Part shown: positions 7,884 through 16,779 of the stretch, piece by piece
Layout of the letters: each line of letters starts with the position of its first letter
How positions within the stretch are numbered: the first letter of the stretch is position 1
Source of the DNA: an uncultured Bacteroidia bacterium
GTDB lineage: Bacteria; Bacteroidota; Bacteroidia; Bacteroidales; UBA932
DNA: 64,000 nt
Assembly (NCBI GenBank): GCA_902780935.1
Contig: CACZHP010000011.1
Coordinates: 1 to 64,000, forward strand
Direction of reading: 5' to 3'
Program-made: the position numbers and the translations under genes
Notes under the pieces: generated by a model
What the model was told of the DNA's origin: nothing
Databases searched by the model: none
The model's input: the letters and a program-made list of their open reading frames with translations, nothing else

Positions 7884-9401
7884 ATGATCCTGAATAAACG
7901 ATTTCTTGTATTTGCGGCAGCTGTCGCTTTATCAGCGGCGCTGTTTGGCTGCCAGGGCGGTAAAACGGAGAAGTCCGCTGACGTGTTCAGACCCGAGGGA
8001 AAGGCGGACACCCTCCTTTTCAAGCAAGCGCCGTTCGAGTGGCATATCACCCCGAGGTATGACTATTCCAAGGTCTTCGTGACCAAGCTGTTCCTTTGCC
8101 AGGCGGAGTTTGACAAGGAGTATCTCGGAGCCTACAAGATGAGGGACAACGGCCGGAGCACGGTTTACATGACCTGCGAGCAGGCGCTTGAGGCCATAAA
8201 AGGGATGGACGCCGTGAGTCCGGGTCTCCAGAAGATCGTGTATCTTGTCGGCTGGCAGTACAATGGACATGACTCGAAGTATCCGGCGTTCTTCGGCGGT
8301 AACGAGTCTATAAAAAGACCTGGTGACGATGATCCGCTGGACAGTGTCCGCTGGCTGATGCGGGAAGCTAAAAAATACAACACCGCCGTCAGTCTCCACA
8401 TCAACATGTTCGACGCTTTTGAGGACAGTCCGGCGTTCCAAAAGTATAAGGAAGCCGATGTCTTGGCCAGGGAGAAGGACGGGAGTTATATTATCGGAGA
8501 CTGGGGTTACAAGGTTAGCTACGCCGCTGAGTGGGAGAAGGGTCTCTCGAAGTGGAGAATCGACAGCCTTTGCTCTTTGCTGCCTATCCAGGAGGCCGGA
8601 TCGATCCACATCGACGCTTTCCACAACAAGGTGCCCAGGCCTCGCCTGGAGAATGGCAAACCGGTCATCCGGATGGAATCCCCGATCAGTCCTTGGCATG
8701 GCCACACCGCCGAGCAGGATCAGGAAGGGAAGGAAAATATCGTAAAATACTTGGATTCCAAGGGGATAGATGTGACGACTGAGGGAGCTGAGATGGGTAT
8801 GGGAAAGATTACCGATGGATGGTTCCCTATGTTCTGGCATTATAACTCGCTTGACAAGGCGATGTCACTCACCGCTTCTCAGGCTTGTGGCGGCAATATT
8901 TACGGGAACATCAGGGCTTTCGGCAGGAGCATCAACGGAGAAGCGATATTCAGGGATTCCCCTTCTGTTGAGGAGGGTATCACAAGATTCAAGAACGAGT
9001 TCTGTAAGAGGACCCTTATCACGTTGTATCTCAACACTTTCGCCCGCAAGGCCTTGGTCACCGATGAGAGCGGATCGGCTTTCGGAATATTCGAGAACGG
9101 TGTCAGGACCCAGATGAAAGACAACATTTTGACCGTCGCCAAGGACGGAGAGATCCTGTCCGATGAGAAAGACGTGTTCATCCCAGCTATCTGGATGGGA
9201 AACAGTTCAGTGATAGCGTATTCGGAGAATGGATACAACGAAAGGACATGGACCGTTCCCGAGGGAGTCAAACTCTCCGGAAGGGCGGAAGGCTGGATCC
9301 TGGACGCTTCCGGTCGGAAAGAGTTCAAGGATTTTGAGGTAAAGAGAGGCAAAGTCACTTTATCCCTCGAGCCTGGTGAGATGGTTTTGATAACTGATTG
9401 A
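7884..9401 (+). CDS. GH101-like glycosidase lipoprotein
   Basis: 505 aa from ATG 7884 (an upstream TTG at 7866 lies before the promoter box and is rejected). A lipoprotein signal ends AALFGC with Cys23. The barrel shows KIVYLVGWQYNGHDSKYP (about 118-134), KYNTAVSLHINMFDAF, SIHIDAFHN (about 240) and GIDVTTEGAEMG (about 296), which resemble GH101 endo-alpha-N-acetylgalactosaminidase blocks; Asp in HIDAFHN and Glu in TTEGAE are the likely nucleophile and acid/base. GH101 enzymes release core-1 O-glycans from mucin, but characterised ones are over 1,000 aa with several accessory domains, so this is a stripped catalytic domain. The relation is from motif recall and is moderate. Confidence 0.6.
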   Translation: MILNKRFLVFAAAVALSAALFGCQGGKTEKSADVFRPEGKADTLLFKQAPFEWHITPRYDYSKVFVTKLFLCQAEFDKEYLGAYKMRDNGRSTVYMTCEQALEAIKGMDAVSPGLQKIVYLVGWQYNGHDSKYPAFFGGNESIKRPGDDDPLDSVRWLMREAKKYNTAVSLHINMFDAFEDSPAFQKYKEADVLAREKDGSYIIGDWGYKVSYAAEWEKGLSKWRIDSLCSLLPIQEAGSIHIDAFHNKVPRPRLENGKPVIRMESPISPWHGHTAEQDQEGKENIVKYLDSKGIDVTTEGAEMGMGKITDGWFPMFWHYNSLDKAMSLTASQACGGNIYGNIRAFGRSINGEAIFRDSPSVEEGITRFKNEFCKRTLITLYLNTFARKALVTDESGSAFGIFENGVRTQMKDNILTVAKDGEILSDEKDVFIPAIWMGNSSVIAYSENGYNERTWTVPEGVKLSGRAEGWILDASGRKEFKDFEVKRGKVTLSLEPGEMVLITD

Positions 9402-9403
9402 TT

Positions 9404-10885
9404 ATGAATATCAAACATTTTCTTTTTGTCGCTGTGGTGGCGCTGGCTTTGGTCTCCTGCGTCGGGACGGAGTCCGGTCCGGGAGCCTTTGACGAGAGTT
9501 CAGTCGTCCTGTCGGTCGGAGTCGTGAGCGACGTGCACATAAACACTGGCCTCCCCGAAACTTCCAGGAAGTGGAAAAACGCTTTGCTTCAGCTCGGGGT
9601 CAAGGCGTCGGAGACTGATCCTGACGGATTGGACGGGGTGCTGGTAGCGGGGGACTTGATCGACTATCCCAACGAACCGGCGATCAAGGAGTTCAAAAAG
9701 GTGTACGAGTCGGTCCTCAATCCTGAGGTGGTTCCGCTGATCTACACTGTGGGCAACCACGACGTGCCGGACTACAAGTGGAGCGGGACGATGGTGAAGG
9801 ATGCCGAATATATTCGTAACGTCTTAGGAGATATTTACTTCCGGGCGGATGTCGATAAGGATGCGGGGGAAAGGCTCGAATGCCGCCACTGTGTGCTCAA
9901 AGACTATGATGTCCTTACGATTACCCCAGACGGGACAAGTCCGATTGTTTACAGTCCGGAGGCTCTCAAGTGGCTCGATGGCAAACTGAAGGAGATCACC
10001 AGCAAGAATCCGTCCAGATACGTGATCGTGATCACCCACCCTATGCTCTACGACACGGTTTACGGAAGCCTCCTGGGAGAAGCGGACGGGGTCTGGAAGT
10101 CGTTCCTGCCCGGTTACTGGGCCACCAGGGAACTTCCGGAGATCCTTTCGAAATATCCCCAGGTGGTGGCCTTCGGAGGTCACCTGCATTTCCCTCTGAA
10201 CGATCCCAGGAGCGTCTGGCAGGGCTCTTTCACGGCTCTGGGCTGCGCCTCGGTGCGGTATATGGCCATCGAGGCCGGAGGCTATGAGGACATGGCCGGG
10301 CAGACCACCATGAAGGACAAGGATGAGTTTTCGCAGGGCAATCTGGTGCAGTTCGACAAAAAGGGCAACATGCGGATCTTCAGGATGGATTTCTTCAACA
10401 AGGAAGTGATCGGCGAGCCTCTGGTGATGAGCCGGCCGGCCAGGAACGGGAAGCATCTGGAGGAATATCCATTCCCGAAGCGGGCCGCGGCAAACGAACC
10501 GCCTTCGGTATCGAAGATTGACGTCTCCGTGCTGATGCCTTCCGAGCCTTGGGTGAAAAAAGTGGCTAAGGGGATATCCGTTGATTTCCCCTCCGGGGTT
10601 GACGACGAGTTCGTTCATCATTATGTCGTCTCGCTGTCCGAAGACGGAAAGGTAATCCTATCCAAGAAGGTCCTCTCTGATTTTTACAGGCATCCCGATC
10701 CTTCCGCGATGAAGCCCTCCTGGAGCGTACCCTTTCCGCTGGAAGATCTTCCTGAATCTTTCACTGCCCTGGATCCCATAGGGCTGCCGATCTTGAAGCC
10801 CGGAACCTACACTGTCTCCCTGACAGCGGTCGATTCGTGGGATGCCAAAAGCGAGACTTTGACTAAGGAAATAATTGTTGATTAA
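9404..10885 (+). CDS. metallophosphoesterase lipoprotein (calcineurin-like)
   Basis: 493 aa from the ATG at 9404, 2 bp after the previous stop. Lipobox LVSC gives Cys19. All calcineurin-like metal motifs are present in order: SDVHI, GDLIDYP, GNHDVP, ITHPM and GGHLHFP. Members hydrolyse phosphomono- or diesters using a two-metal centre. A C-terminal region of about 130 aa beyond the phosphoesterase domain looks like an Ig/FN3-type beta domain (DVSVLMPSEPW, GTYTVSLTAVDSWD). It lies at the head of the nuclease cluster, where a nucleotide or phosphodiester substrate would make sense, but that is inference. Confidence 0.85.
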   Translation: MNIKHFLFVAVVALALVSCVGTESGPGAFDESSVVLSVGVVSDVHINTGLPETSRKWKNALLQLGVKASETDPDGLDGVLVAGDLIDYPNEPAIKEFKKVYESVLNPEVVPLIYTVGNHDVPDYKWSGTMVKDAEYIRNVLGDIYFRADVDKDAGERLECRHCVLKDYDVLTITPDGTSPIVYSPEALKWLDGKLKEITSKNPSRYVIVITHPMLYDTVYGSLLGEADGVWKSFLPGYWATRELPEILSKYPQVVAFGGHLHFPLNDPRSVWQGSFTALGCASVRYMAIEAGGYEDMAGQTTMKDKDEFSQGNLVQFDKKGNMRIFRMDFFNKEVIGEPLVMSRPARNGKHLEEYPFPKRAAANEPPSVSKIDVSVLMPSEPWVKKVAKGISVDFPSGVDDEFVHHYVVSLSEDGKVILSKKVLSDFYRHPDPSAMKPSWSVPFPLEDLPESFTALDPIGLPILKPGTYTVSLTAVDSWDAKSETLTKEIIVD

Positions 10886-10899
10886 AGAGATACCCTACG

Positions 10900-11655
10900 A
10901 TGAAATTCATAAGCTGGAATGTCAACGGCCTTCGGGCCTGCGCCGGGAAAGGCGATTTCGACAAGGCCTTCACCGCCCTGGACGCCGATTTCTTCTGCCT
11001 TCAGGAGACAAAAATGCAGCCAGGTCAGATTGACCTTGAGTACCTTGGTTACACTTCCTACTGGAACTCAGCGGAGAAGAAAGGCTACTCCGGGACGGCG
11101 ATATATTCCCGTCACGAGCCGCTGTCGGTGACCTATGGGATGGGGATCCCGGAGCACGATGCGGAGGGCCGTGTCATCACTCTGGAAATGCCTGATTTCT
11201 ATCTGGTTTGCGTCTATACTCCAAACTCCCAGGACGGACTCCGGAGGCTTGATTACAGGATGACCTGGGACGACGCTTTCCGGGAATATGTCCTCAGCCT
11301 GAAGGCTAAAAAAGGGGTCGTGATCTGCGGCGACATGAACGTTGCCCATGAAGAGATCGACATCAAGAACCCGAAAGCGAATCGTCGCAACGCCGGTTTC
11401 ACTGATGAGGAGCGGGACAAATTCTCAGTCCTGCTGGACTCCGGATTCGTGGACACCTGGCGCTCTACCCATCCCGATGAAGTGAAGTATTCCTGGTGGT
11501 CCTATCGTTTCAGGGCTAGGGAGAACAACGCCGGATGGCGCATCGACTATTTCCTTGTCTCAGAAGACTTAAGAGAAAAAATAGAATCGACGGACATCCA
11601 CAATGAGATTTTCGGATCCGATCATTGTCCGGTCGAGTTGGCCCTGTCGCTTTGA
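10900..11655 (+). CDS. xth: exodeoxyribonuclease III / AP endonuclease
   Basis: 251 aa with no signal peptide, so cytoplasmic. It has the full exonuclease III set: FISWNVNGLRA, FCLQETKMQ, YSGTAIYS, GDMNVAHEEIDIKNP, WWSYRFRARENNAGWRIDYFLVS and the final SDHCPVEL. It repairs abasic sites and degrades one strand of duplex DNA from 3' ends. It starts 14 bp after the phosphoesterase gene and is the only cytoplasmic enzyme in this run; it may be ordinary base-excision repair that happens to sit here, or finish the degradation of imported DNA. Confidence 0.93.
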   Translation: MKFISWNVNGLRACAGKGDFDKAFTALDADFFCLQETKMQPGQIDLEYLGYTSYWNSAEKKGYSGTAIYSRHEPLSVTYGMGIPEHDAEGRVITLEMPDFYLVCVYTPNSQDGLRRLDYRMTWDDAFREYVLSLKAKKGVVICGDMNVAHEEIDIKNPKANRRNAGFTDEERDKFSVLLDSGFVDTWRSTHPDEVKYSWWSYRFRARENNAGWRIDYFLVSEDLREKIESTDIHNEIFGSDHCPVELALSL

Positions 11656-11714
11656 TTTTTGAACATTTCATTGTATATTAGCAAACTGCGAGAATATATT
11701 ATAATAGCGCTATA

Positions 11715-14339
11715 ATGAAAATCCAGAAATTGTTTTTGAGCATCCTCGCCGCAGCGTCATTATTCGCTGGCTGCAAGGAACCGGAGCCGGAACCGACTAT
11801 TCCCTCCCTTACTGTTGGTCAAACCGAACTCTCTTTTGAGCAGGGCGGCGGAACCGGCAATATCACAGTGACTTCCAACCGTCCCTGGACAATCTCCACA
11901 GATGCGGACTGGTTGGCTTTCAACCCTTCAAGCGGTAATGCCGCCGACGCTCCCGTGTCGGTCACTGTGACCGCCCTTTCCAATAATTCAAACGACAGGA
12001 CTTCCTCCTTCAAAGTTAAGACTGACTTTGACTTCAAGACAGTCACAGTCTCGCAGAAGGGTCAGAAGGGAGAGGATCCTAACGTGACTCCTTCAGGCAG
12101 CGGAACAGCGGCCGATCCTTACAATGTCGCCGCCGCGCTGCAGAAAGCACAGTCGCTGGTCGCGTACAACAATGGAGATGACCTCGGAACACAGAACTCC
12201 GCGACGGTCTATACCAAGGGTAAGGTTGTATCTGTAGAAGTCGATCCGAGCTATGGCAACGCTTCCTACTTTATCTCCGCTGATGGAACGGCCGAGACAC
12301 AGCTCGAGGTCTACAGGGGCAAGTATCTCAATGGTGAAAACTTCCTATTGGCTGATCAGCTAAAGGTCGGGGATGAGGTTGTCGTCTACGGAACGCTGGT
12401 CAATTTCAAGGGAACTACTCCGGAATACACCGCTGGCAGCAAGCTCATTTCCATCAACGGCAGCACAGAACCTGCCAAGATTGATTTCACAAAGCTCGAG
12501 CTGATAACCGTCCAGGCGTTCATTGATAAGGCTGATAAGGCCCATTTCTACCGTCTTAAAGGAACAGTAAGTCGTTTCAATAAGGAGTACTGCAGCTTCG
12601 ATTTGACAGATGACAGCGGTAAGATCTATGTCTACAGCGTTAACAACAAAGACGAATGGGTTGACAAGATCAAGAACGGAGGCACCGTTGAGCTTGCCGG
12701 TCTGTATACCTACTACGAGAAGAACAGCCAGCATGAGGTCGTAAGCGCCCAGATTCTCTCCTTCGAGGAAGGTCAAGGTGAGGATTACGAGAATGCGGAG
12801 CCAAAGAGCGTCGATGAGTTCATATCTGCTGCGGACAAGAACACTTACTTCAAACTTACCGGTACCGTCAGCGGGTTCAACTCGCAGTTCTGCAGCTTCG
12901 ATATAACGGATGAGAGTGGCTCGATCTATGTCTACAGTGTTGCTAATAAGGCTGATTGGGCCTCGAAGATTTCCAATGGAGGCACTGTAACCTTGGCGGG
13001 TAAATACGACTACTACGAGTCCAAGAGCCAGCATGAGGTCGTGAACGCCCAGATCCTGTCCTTCGAGGCCGGAGAACAGGAAGACTACAGTGGAGCTACG
13101 GCCAAGACGGTCGCGGACTTCATCTCGTCAGCTGACAAAGAGAATCATTACAAACTGACCGGTACCGTGAGCGGATTCAACGAGAAGTATTGCAGCTTTG
13201 ATGTCGAGGACGAGACCGGAAAGATCTATGTCTACAGCGTCGCCAACAAGGCCGATTGGGCTTCCAAGATTTCCAATGGCGGAACAGTTGTCCTGGCCGG
13301 CAAATATGACTACTACGAGTCCAAGAGCCAGCATGAGGTCATTGACGCTTATATCCTCTCCTTCGAGGCCGCGGCTCCGCCGGAGAGCCAGGAAGCTACT
13401 GTCGCCGAGGCGATCGAGGCAGCCAAAGACGCTGTCTTGAAGGTTGGTCCCGCGTTTGTTGTGGCATCCTCCGAGGCGGGTTTCCTCATGGAGCAGGACG
13501 GCGCCAAGATCTATGTCTATGGCGGGAAGGCCAAGGTTGGGGACAATGTCACCGTTGAGGCCACACGTGCTGAATATCAGGGAGTTCCCCAGCTGGCGAG
13601 CCCTAAGGTGACCGTCAATTCCGAAGGAGCGGAGATCACTTATCCGACAGCGAAGGACATAACATCCTCCTTCGCCTCGTATTCTTCCGAAACGAGGGAA
13701 TATGTGACATTCAAGGGCAAGCTCAACATTTCCGGCAATTACTACAATATCGATGTGGATGGTTCCTCCTCAGTTACCGGAAGCATTCCCAAGCCTGTCG
13801 AGGACATCGCTTCATTGAACGGCAAGGATGTCACCATCACCGGTTATTATCTCTATCACACTTCCCAGGGCAAGTACCTGTATGTCATCCCGACCAAGGT
13901 CAATGACATCGTGATCGCCGGGGCGGGCGATGACAATCCTGGTGGTGACACTCCCGGCGGCGAAGTGTCCGGAAACACCGAGACAGTTGACTTCTCGTCC
14001 AAGGGGTACGCCAACGCGGAGGCCGTCTCATCATATAAGGGGACGAATTTCACGATCGCCTTTGATAAGGGGACTAACAATAACGCTCCGAAGTATTACA
14101 ACACCGGCACCGCGGTACGCGTGTACGGAAGCAATAATTTCACTATCTCCTCAAGCAAGACGATCACTTCGATCAAGTTCACCTTCAGCAGCGGAGAGGG
14201 AACCAATGAGCTCACGGCCGACAAGGGAACCTTTACCAAAGACACATGGACCGGTTCGGCCACCTCGGTCAAATTCACTGTCGGCGGCACTTCCGGCCAT
14301 AGGCGGATCAAGATGATCGCTGTCACTTTCGCCGAATAG
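11715..14339 (+). CDS. large surface lipoprotein: BACON domain plus multiple OB-fold repeats
   Basis: 874 aa. Lipobox LFAGC (Cys about 20). Domains in order: BACON (about 30-115, LSFEQGGGTGNITVTSNRPW and LAFNPSSG), an OB-fold of the YhcR/DUF6359 kind (about 130-250), three tandem 100-aa OB-fold repeats (about 259-558, each with YxLxGTVSxFNxxYCSFDxxDxxGxIYVYS and QHEV), another OB-like unit (about 560-680), and a C-terminal jelly-roll (about 745-874) after a Gly/Pro linker. No catalytic motif. BACON is a presumed carbohydrate or surface adhesion domain, while OB-folds of this type occur in extracellular nucleases. Next to NUC and EEP nucleases it may capture nucleic acid at the surface; that is inference. 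Confidence 0.75.
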   Translation: MKIQKLFLSILAAASLFAGCKEPEPEPTIPSLTVGQTELSFEQGGGTGNITVTSNRPWTISTDADWLAFNPSSGNAADAPVSVTVTALSNNSNDRTSSFKVKTDFDFKTVTVSQKGQKGEDPNVTPSGSGTAADPYNVAAALQKAQSLVAYNNGDDLGTQNSATVYTKGKVVSVEVDPSYGNASYFISADGTAETQLEVYRGKYLNGENFLLADQLKVGDEVVVYGTLVNFKGTTPEYTAGSKLISINGSTEPAKIDFTKLELITVQAFIDKADKAHFYRLKGTVSRFNKEYCSFDLTDDSGKIYVYSVNNKDEWVDKIKNGGTVELAGLYTYYEKNSQHEVVSAQILSFEEGQGEDYENAEPKSVDEFISAADKNTYFKLTGTVSGFNSQFCSFDITDESGSIYVYSVANKADWASKISNGGTVTLAGKYDYYESKSQHEVVNAQILSFEAGEQEDYSGATAKTVADFISSADKENHYKLTGTVSGFNEKYCSFDVEDETGKIYVYSVANKADWASKISNGGTVVLAGKYDYYESKSQHEVIDAYILSFEAAAPPESQEATVAEAIEAAKDAVLKVGPAFVVASSEAGFLMEQDGAKIYVYGGKAKVGDNVTVEATRAEYQGVPQLASPKVTVNSEGAEITYPTAKDITSSFASYSSETREYVTFKGKLNISGNYYNIDVDGSSSVTGSIPKPVEDIASLNGKDVTITGYYLYHTSQGKYLYVIPTKVNDIVIAGAGDDNPGGDTPGGEVSGNTETVDFSSKGYANAEAVSSYKGTNFTIAFDKGTNNNAPKYYNTGTAVRVYGSNNFTISSSKTITSIKFTFSSGEGTNELTADKGTFTKDTWTGSATSVKFTVGGTSGHRRIKMIAVTFAE
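12490..13389 (+). repeat. three tandem coding repeats with exact 300-bp period
   Basis: The OB-fold units of the lipoprotein repeat at exactly 300 bp: the block CAGCATGAGGTC begins at 12729, 13029 and 13329. Units are about 12490-12789, 12790-13089 and 13090-13389. Copies 2 and 3 are the most alike, with identical 30-bp stretches at 13011-13040 and 13311-13340, suggesting recent duplication or gene conversion; copy 1 has diverged more. Confidence 0.85.
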
Positions 14340-14340
14340 T

Positions 14341-15681
14341 ATGGTTGCTGGCTGTCGGATACATGCGGTGACGAGATCAGTGACGGCGCTCCTGGCGCTG
14401 TCACTGATGGTCGCATCCTGCGGTGGCGGATCGGGAGAAGGAGGCAAGGAAGAGCCTCTGGTTCCCCCTGTGGTCACGATCAAGACCCAGACGGTTACCG
14501 GCGAGGCGGGCAGTCAGTTCCTCACTGTTTCCGCCACCGGCACCTGGACGATCTCGACCTCCGCTTCCTGGCTTACTGTCAATCCTTCAAGTGGTTCCGG
14601 AAACGCCAACAATATTGTCCTGAGCTATTCAGAGAACACAGACGCCATCCGCAACGCCACGGTGACCATCACCAGTTCCGGAGGCTCGTCCACCGCCAGC
14701 ATCACCCAGAGCAAGCTGGTGGTCCCTGATCCAGTCCAGCCTCCGGGCCCTACGCCCGATCCGGGAGGTGACGATCCGGGTGGTGGCGGAGATCCGAGCC
14801 ACGGGACCGATTCCAAAGGCTACGGCTTCAAGACCGCCCCTCAGACATGGCTGGAACTTCCTCAGACAAAGGAAGATGACGGTCTCGAGTTCTTCACGGT
14901 TTCCATGACTGTCGGAGCGGTGAAGACCAGAAATTTCTCTTTCTACTGGGATTACGACAATCTGGTGTCCTGGTGGGTGGCTTATCCTCTATGCTCTTGG
15001 AATATAGGTAGTTCCGTGAAGAGGACGGATGCCTGGCAACCATATGACACAAATTGGCTTCCCGAGAAATATCAGCCGGTCTTGAAAAACGGTTTCCGGG
15101 ACGGTAACGCTTCTTACATTGAGACCATTGGGGATGGTAATGACGGCAAGCCTGAGGGCAGATGGAGGGCAAGAGGCCATCAAATCCCTTCCGCCGACAG
15201 GCTGACTTCATACGACTCGAATGCGATGACTTTCTGCTACATCAATATGACGCCCCAGATCAACAAGAAGTTCAACTCTTCCATTTGGGCAACTCTTGAG
15301 ACGAAGGTCAGAAATTGGGCCATCTCATGTGACACGATGTATGTCGTGACTGGCTGCGTCCCTGTGGGAAGCGAGGAGTATTGCTTTGATAACGCTGGCA
15401 AAAAGGTGACTGTCCCTGTCGCCTATTTCAAGGCTGTGCTCGGCTACAAGAAGAACCCTCCTGGAACCGTTTGGCACAATGGGTTCATAGGGAACGCGTT
15501 CTTCCTTGTCCATAAGGAATATGACTCATCCAAGATCACCAAGGAGTTGTCCCTCTCTATCGCCGATCTGGAGAAGAAACTTGGTTACAAATTATTCGTG
15601 AATCTCGACGCCAAGGTAGGTGCGGAGACAGCGAAAGCCATAAAAGAAGAGAACCCCGCCTCGGTATCTTGGTGGTGGTAA
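14341..15681 (+). CDS. lipoprotein with BACON domain and DNA/RNA non-specific endonuclease (NUC) domain
   Basis: 446 aa, starting 1 bp after the previous stop. Lipobox MVASC. A BACON domain (about 43-125) is followed by a Pro/Gly/Asp linker (about 130-155) and a beta-beta-alpha-metal nuclease of the Serratia-nuclease family (about 190-440). The DRGH-type motif appears as RARGHQIPSADR near residue 277, with His as general base, and the metal-binding helix as INMTPQINKKFNSSIWATLE near residue 300 (Asn, Asn, Trp, Glu). Such enzymes cut single- and double-stranded DNA and RNA without sequence preference. Lipidation and BACON place it on the cell surface or periplasmic face. Confidence 0.87.
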   Translation: MVAGCRIHAVTRSVTALLALSLMVASCGGGSGEGGKEEPLVPPVVTIKTQTVTGEAGSQFLTVSATGTWTISTSASWLTVNPSSGSGNANNIVLSYSENTDAIRNATVTITSSGGSSTASITQSKLVVPDPVQPPGPTPDPGGDDPGGGGDPSHGTDSKGYGFKTAPQTWLELPQTKEDDGLEFFTVSMTVGAVKTRNFSFYWDYDNLVSWWVAYPLCSWNIGSSVKRTDAWQPYDTNWLPEKYQPVLKNGFRDGNASYIETIGDGNDGKPEGRWRARGHQIPSADRLTSYDSNAMTFCYINMTPQINKKFNSSIWATLETKVRNWAISCDTMYVVTGCVPVGSEEYCFDNAGKKVTVPVAYFKAVLGYKKNPPGTVWHNGFIGNAFFLVHKEYDSSKITKELSLSIADLEKKLGYKLFVNLDAKVGAETAKAIKEENPASVSWWW

Positions 15682-15704
15682 AGATATTAACACAGCTATA
15701 GCCA

Positions 15705-16778
15705 ATGAGAAGATTTTGCTTAATAGTTCTGGCGGCCCTTTTGTTCGCTCCCATGGCGGGGGCCCAAAAGGTGCAGAAGACCCACGTGATCGGGTTCTAT
15801 AATCTCGAGAACCTGTTCGACACGTATCACGACGAAGGCAAGAACGACTACGAGTATCTTCCGGACGGTGCCAATCAGTGGACCGATGTCAAATACCAGA
15901 AGAAACTCCACAATATGGCCGAAGTGATCCGGGCGATGAAGGACGACAACAAGGTGTATCACACCGTCTTGGGCGTCAGCGAGATCGAGAATCGCAACGT
16001 GCTTGAGGATTTGGTTTCCCAGCCAGAGATTGCCGACGCCAATTTCCAGATTGTCCATTACGATGGTCCGGACAGGCGTGGCGTGGACTGCGGCCTCCTT
16101 TACAGACCGGACCAGTTCACCCTTCTGGAAAGTCGTTCGATACCTTTCACTTTCGACTCCCAGTCCATCAATTTCTCAATGACTCCCGAGGAGCAGGCGA
16201 ATTTCCGTACGAGGGATGTCCTTGAGGTGAGGGGAACCATCGGGGACGAGATGTTCGCCTTTTATGTTACCCACCTTCCCTCCAGGATAGGCGGAAAGAG
16301 CGGTGACCTTCGTTCCAGGGGAGCCGAGATCATCCACGAGAATGCCATGAGTCTCATGGAGAAATATCCCGGAATCAAGATAGTTGTGATGGGGGATATG
16401 AATGACAACCCGTTCGATGAGAGTATGGTGACTTATCTCCACGGCAAGGAGAATATCTCCGAAGTCGGGAAGGAGGATTTCTTCGATCCTTTCCTCTCGA
16501 TGATCAAAGCCGGATACGGCTCTCTCGCTTATCAAGGTGTCTGGTGCATATTCGACATCATCATGGTCAATCAGAATCTCGTGAATCCGGCGAAAGGAAC
16601 CTTCGGCATCCAACCTCTGGTCAAGAAGAAATTCTACGGCAGGGTGTTCCAACAGCCGTTCATGACCCAGCAGGAGGGTCAGTACAAAGGAACCCCTAAG
16701 AGAACCTCGTCCAACGGGGCTTTCATCAACGGTTACAGCGACCACTATCCAACTTACATAGTAATATCCAACAAGTAA
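15705..16778 (+). CDS. secreted endonuclease/exonuclease/phosphatase-family nuclease
   Basis: 357 aa. Signal peptide ends MAGA-QK near residue 22. EEP motifs: FYNLENLFDT, LGVSEIENRNVLED, YVTHLPSR, VVMGDMNDNPFD and the terminal GYSDHYPTYIVI. These match Bacteroidetes secreted EEP proteins related to exonuclease III and DNase I. It sits between the NUC lipoprotein and the TonB receptor with gaps of 23 and 1 bp, so it is co-transcribed and probably acts on the products of the NUC enzyme. Phosphatase activity on other substrates cannot be excluded. Confidence 0.85.
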   Translation: MRRFCLIVLAALLFAPMAGAQKVQKTHVIGFYNLENLFDTYHDEGKNDYEYLPDGANQWTDVKYQKKLHNMAEVIRAMKDDNKVYHTVLGVSEIENRNVLEDLVSQPEIADANFQIVHYDGPDRRGVDCGLLYRPDQFTLLESRSIPFTFDSQSINFSMTPEEQANFRTRDVLEVRGTIGDEMFAFYVTHLPSRIGGKSGDLRSRGAEIIHENAMSLMEKYPGIKIVVMGDMNDNPFDESMVTYLHGKENISEVGKEDFFDPFLSMIKAGYGSLAYQGVWCIFDIIMVNQNLVNPAKGTFGIQPLVKKKFYGRVFQQPFMTQQEGQYKGTPKRTSSNGAFINGYSDHYPTYIVISNK

Positions 16779-16779
16779 T

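Noticed and set aside
11656-11714. Separate promoter before the BACON/OB lipoprotein
   Set aside because: The 59-bp gap has a weak TATATTAG match but no -33 TTG at the right distance, so evidence is too thin.
12490-13389. Possible CRISPR-like or mobile repeat array
   Set aside because: The 300-bp repeats are wholly coding OB-fold units in one open frame.
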